Below, one piece after another: positions 61,780-64,000 of a stretch of DNA of 64,000 bases. Within the stretch, counting starts at the first letter, position 1; each line of letters opens with the position of its first letter. The position numbers and the translations under genes were made by a program. The notes beneath the pieces were generated by a model, which saw only the letters and a list, made by a program, of their open reading frames with translations, was not told the origin of the DNA and ran no database searches. The DNA comes from Hyphomonas sp. CY54-11-8 (GTDB lineage: Bacteria > Pseudomonadota > Alphaproteobacteria > Caulobacterales > Hyphomonadaceae). The stretch covers positions 186,001-250,000 of the forward strand of contig NZ_AWFD01000033.1 in the NCBI RefSeq assembly GCF_000682735.1. The letters run 5' to 3'.

Positions 61780-62799
61780 TCATGGTCCGCCGGTCTCGCC
61801 CCCGGTCCGTGAAATATGAATTTCCTGCCCGGAGCGGCGGTATTGGATCGGCAGGTAGAGTTCCAGGCTCTGGACAAATTCTTCCTGTTTGCCTGCCGGG
61901 AATGTGCCGCTGATCCGTTCCGATGCGAGGGATGCGTCGTCGATCCGAAGCTGGGTTGTGGAATAGCGGTTCATTTCGGCGATGGCTTCGGCAAGCGTTA
62001 CATTGTCGAACTGGAGGAGGCCTTCGCGCCATTTGCCGGCCATTGTGGGGTCGATGGTGGAGAGGATGGGGTCAGCGCCCGGTTTCATGTCGAGCCGGTC
62101 GCCGGGCTTGAGGACGATGCCCTCCTGCAGGGTCTTTGCGGGCATCGCGCCCGCCTTCCCTTTGCTATCTTCCGTCCGGCTCGGGCTGACGCGGACCGAA
62201 CCCTGGATCAAGATGACGGAAATGGTGTCCTGATCGGCACGCACGTTGAACGCCGTCCCGAGCGCACGCGTGATTGTGCCGCCCGCTTCGACCAGGAAGG
62301 GGCGGTCGGAATGTTCGACCTCGAACAGGGCTTCGCCTTCAGTGAGGTGGATCAGGCGCTCTGCTTTGGAATAGCTGACGGTGAGCGTCGTGTTCGTGTT
62401 GAGCGTGAGGACGGATCCGTCTTCCAGGGTGACGGTTTCCTGCTCGCCGATGGCGGTCGCATAGGTCAGCGGTGCGGGGCCGGGTTTGGGGGACTGGAGT
62501 GTGAGCGTAGCTGCGCCGATGATGAATGCCGCGGCTGCGGCGGCCAGGGCCAGGAGGACAGGTTTGCGGTCCCTGCCCGGGTTTTTTGTTTCGGAATTGT
62601 TCAGACTGGTCCGGTCGATGATGCCGATCGCGGATTCGATCTCGTGATAGGCCCTGGCATTGGCGGGGTCCATTTCCCATTCGAGGAAGGCCTCCCAGGT
62701 GTCGGGGCTGACGTCCGGGTCCTGCAGCTCTGTGTACCAGAGCGCGGCGGTCTCCCGCCGCCTGACCTCGTCCGTTTGGTCCGTCATCGCCTTGCTCAC
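61780..62799 (-). CDS. FecR-family anti-sigma factor
   Basis: The 339-residue protein has a cytoplasmic N-terminal domain (ETAALWYTELQDPDVSPDTWEAFLEWEMDP), one membrane segment (VLLALAAAAAAFIIGAATLTL, near 85) and a periplasmic FecR domain (TVTLEDGSVLTLNTNTTLTV, GTAFNVRADQ) with a secretin/STN-like tail. It controls the sigma factor encoded just upstream. The GTG at 62799 overlaps the sigma stop; ATG at 62787 is an alternative. There is no TonB receptor next to it. Confidence 0.88.
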   Translation of the reverse strand: MSKAMTDQTDEVRRRETAALWYTELQDPDVSPDTWEAFLEWEMDPANARAYHEIESAIGIIDRTSLNNSETKNPGRDRKPVLLALAAAAAAFIIGAATLTLQSPKPGPAPLTYATAIGEQETVTLEDGSVLTLNTNTTLTVSYSKAERLIHLTEGEALFEVEHSDRPFLVEAGGTITRALGTAFNVRADQDTISVILIQGSVRVSPSRTEDSKGKAGAMPAKTLQEGIVLKPGDRLDMKPGADPILSTIDPTMAGKWREGLLQFDNVTLAEAIAEMNRYSTTQLRIDDASLASERISGTFPAGKQEEFVQSLELYLPIQYRRSGQEIHISRTGGETGGP

Positions 62800-63503
62800 T
62801 GACCCTTTGCCAGAGACCGCTTTGCAGCTCCGGAGAGGTTTTCGGCGATCTCGGCAATCGCCTCTGCGATGTCCGTTTTGACGGTTGTGGGAGAGACTGA
62901 CAAGCGCCGGGCGATCTCGTCATAGGTCAGGCCCTCATAGCGGTGGAGGCGAAGGGCGTCCCGCTTGCGGGGTTTCATGGCGGCGATGGTTTGCTCGGCG
63001 ATGTCGAGCCGTTCCCTGTCCATGACCATTTGCTCCGGGGTTGGTGTGCGCTGGCAGGCGAGCCGGTCTCCCAGCGCGCCGATCTCTTCCGACTGCCGGG
63101 ACTGCCGGATGCGGCCGGATTTGAGGTAATTGACACTGAGATTGCGCACCGTGGTGAAGAGGAGCGCGCGGAGGTCCTCTGCCGGCTTGTCGGCATAGGC
63201 GCGGCGGACGGAGACGAAGGCGTCCTGGACGAGGTCTTCGGCATCGGACGGATTGGAGATCCGGGCGCGGCAGAAACGGACGAGCTGGTCGTATTGGTGG
63301 CGAAAGATGTGGTTGAGGGGGTCTGGGTTGCGGAGGGGGATGGGATTGGGTGGGGAGGAGTCGATGGAACTTCCGGACTTGCGGAAGAGGCTGGAGGGTT
63401 CTGATTCAGACCGGAGCTGTTCTCGCCAGTCGCGATCGTTCGAAGCGGACTTCGAGGATGGTTGGATGGAGAGTGGCTGAGTCTGATCTGGCAATTTGAA
63501 CAT
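62796..63503 (-). CDS. ECF sigma factor (FecI-like)
   Basis: The 235-residue protein has sigma region 2 (YDQLVRFCRARISNPSDAEDLVQDAFVSVRRA) and sigma region 4 (MKPRKRDALRLHRYEGLTYDEIARRLSVSPTTVKTDI), each quoted by its core. The ATG at 63503 is chosen; the frame extends upstream but the extra part is not sigma-like. An unusually long N-terminal tail of about 65 residues precedes region 2. It is coupled to the FecR-like gene by a four-base overlap. Confidence 0.88.
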   Translation of the reverse strand: MFKLPDQTQPLSIQPSSKSASNDRDWREQLRSESEPSSLFRKSGSSIDSSPPNPIPLRNPDPLNHIFRHQYDQLVRFCRARISNPSDAEDLVQDAFVSVRRAYADKPAEDLRALLFTTVRNLSVNYLKSGRIRQSRQSEEIGALGDRLACQRTPTPEQMVMDRERLDIAEQTIAAMKPRKRDALRLHRYEGLTYDEIARRLSVSPTTVKTDIAEAIAEIAENLSGAAKRSLAKGQ

Positions 63504-63590
63504 TCTCTTGTTGGGGGCGTTGCCTACCCGGCAGCCGCTCCCATGCTTCGCACCTGGCACGGGCGACCCGTGGCATTTGATTCGTTGTAG

Positions 63591-63696
63591 ACTTTAAGTT
63601 TTTTCGATATTTCGCTGCCAACTTTAAGTGGAGTTCAATTCGCAGTCAAAACATAAAGTCCACTTTATGGTGTTTTGGTTAGCTAAAGTGAACTTG
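63591..63696. repeat. Four AAGT-containing elements at exactly 30-bp spacing before the XRE gene
   Basis: The AAGT cores start at 63596, 63626, 63656 and 63686. The third copy is the strongest, CATAAAGTCCACTTTATG (63652-63669), a perfect 8-2-8 palindrome. The fourth has AAGT-GA-ACTT, the second AAGT-GG-AGTT (one mismatch), and the first only the left half, with ACTTTAAGT shared by copies 1 and 2. They lie between divergent sigma and XRE genes, the last one five bases before the XRE start. Thirty bp equals about three helical turns, so proteins would bind on one face. A cooperative operator for the XRE regulator is the likely reading. Confidence 0.6.
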
Positions 63697-63700
63697 GGGC

Positions 63701-64000
63701 ATGACCAATGCCCAAAGGGAACAGATCGCGGCGGCAATTAGGGCCGCACGTCGCTCGAAAGGCCTCACTCAAGAGGCATTGGCAGATCGCATCAACAGAA
63801 CGCCGGCTAGTTTGAGCAACCTCGAACGAGCACAAGCGATTCCATCATTGGAAACGCTATTGTTGATTGCTGAAGCTCTTAGCGTCCCGGTCACAGATTT
63901 CCTGGAATTTGCTTCCATCGGACGCAAGTCACGATCCCGAATCCGCGAAGAGTCCGAAATCATCGACCTGATCCGTTCTTTGTCCGCAGAACAGCTACGA
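63701..64000 (+). CDS. XRE-family HTH regulator (partial, runs off the right edge)
   Basis: The 100 codons present read MTNAQREQIAAAIRAARRSKG, then LTQEALADRINRTPASLSNLERAQAIPSLETLLLIAEAL in short form, the classical Cro/C1 HTH. The tail is charged and continues beyond the window. The start ATG at 63701 directly follows the operator array. Phage-like or restriction-controller-like XRE regulators are autoregulated through such sites; the rest of its gene neighbourhood is not visible. Confidence 0.85.
   Translation, partial: MTNAQREQIAAAIRAARRSKGLTQEALADRINRTPASLSNLERAQAIPSLETLLLIAEALSVPVTDFLEFASIGRKSRSRIREESEIIDLIRSLSAEQLR

Noticed and set aside
1-64000. CRISPR arrays, tRNA and rRNA genes
   Set aside because: No regularly spaced long repeats, tRNA cloverleaf or rRNA-like sequence was noticed in reading the intergenic regions.

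Overview
The window comes from a GC-rich alphaproteobacterium. Codon use, TonB/FecIR iron genes and the nas/nar gene content would fit Hyphomonadaceae or Caulobacterales, but that placement is inference. It holds two complete nitrate systems, each with its own molybdenum-cofactor (Moco) genes, separated by an iron-uptake operon and a less GC-rich accessory block.

1-18 kb, nitrate assimilation. A partial siroheme synthase domain (cysG-N), moaA and mobA face left and moeA faces right. A putative nitrate porin leads a right-facing porin-nasT-nasS operon. Facing left is one long operon, nrtA-nrtB-nrtCD-nirB-nirD-nasA-cobA: ABC nitrate uptake, nitrite and nitrate reductases, and a siroheme methyltransferase. 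Both the porin-nasTS leader and the nrtA leader carry a pair of small hairpins with six-base loops of the form G-(A/C)-Y-G-A-(A/C). In the nrtA leader the second hairpin overlaps the 5' arm of a terminator-like hairpin, as expected for NasT (ANTAR) antitermination.

18-22 kb, iron. A TonB receptor with a near-perfect Fur box is followed by a PepSY membrane protein and a small membrane protein.

22-31 kb, accessory block. A three-gene operon encodes an outer-membrane barrel protein, a 1375-residue secreted protein of unknown function and a subtilisin-like protease. A LuxR-type regulator is divergent from it, and a broken IS6-type transposase follows. This is the best candidate for an undescribed system.

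31-58.6 kb, anaerobic nitrate respiration. NO-protection genes come first (hemerythrin/RIC-like protein, truncated globin, nsrR with a palindromic operator). Then comes narK(fused)-narG-narH-narJ-porin-narI-PPIase-hemerythrin-carbonic anhydrase-mobA. A NarR-like Crp/Fnr regulator lies opposite. Next are moaA2 behind a recognisable Moco riboswitch, nnrS, a B12-dependent ribonucleotide reductase, a second Moco set (moeA, moaC, moaB, moaE, moaD) and ubiTUV for oxygen-independent ubiquinone synthesis. Perfect TTGA-N6-TCAA boxes sit upstream of narK/narR, moaA2 and nrdJ, which suggests one anaerobic regulon. The products fit together: Moco for NarG, quinol for NarI, oxygen-independent dNTP supply, and NO defence.

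58.6-64 kb. A decayed TauE/SafE-like gene, a TetR regulator divergent from a di-iron ferritin-like protein with a palindromic operator between them, an orphan FecI/FecR pair, and an XRE regulator preceded by four elements at exactly 30-bp spacing.
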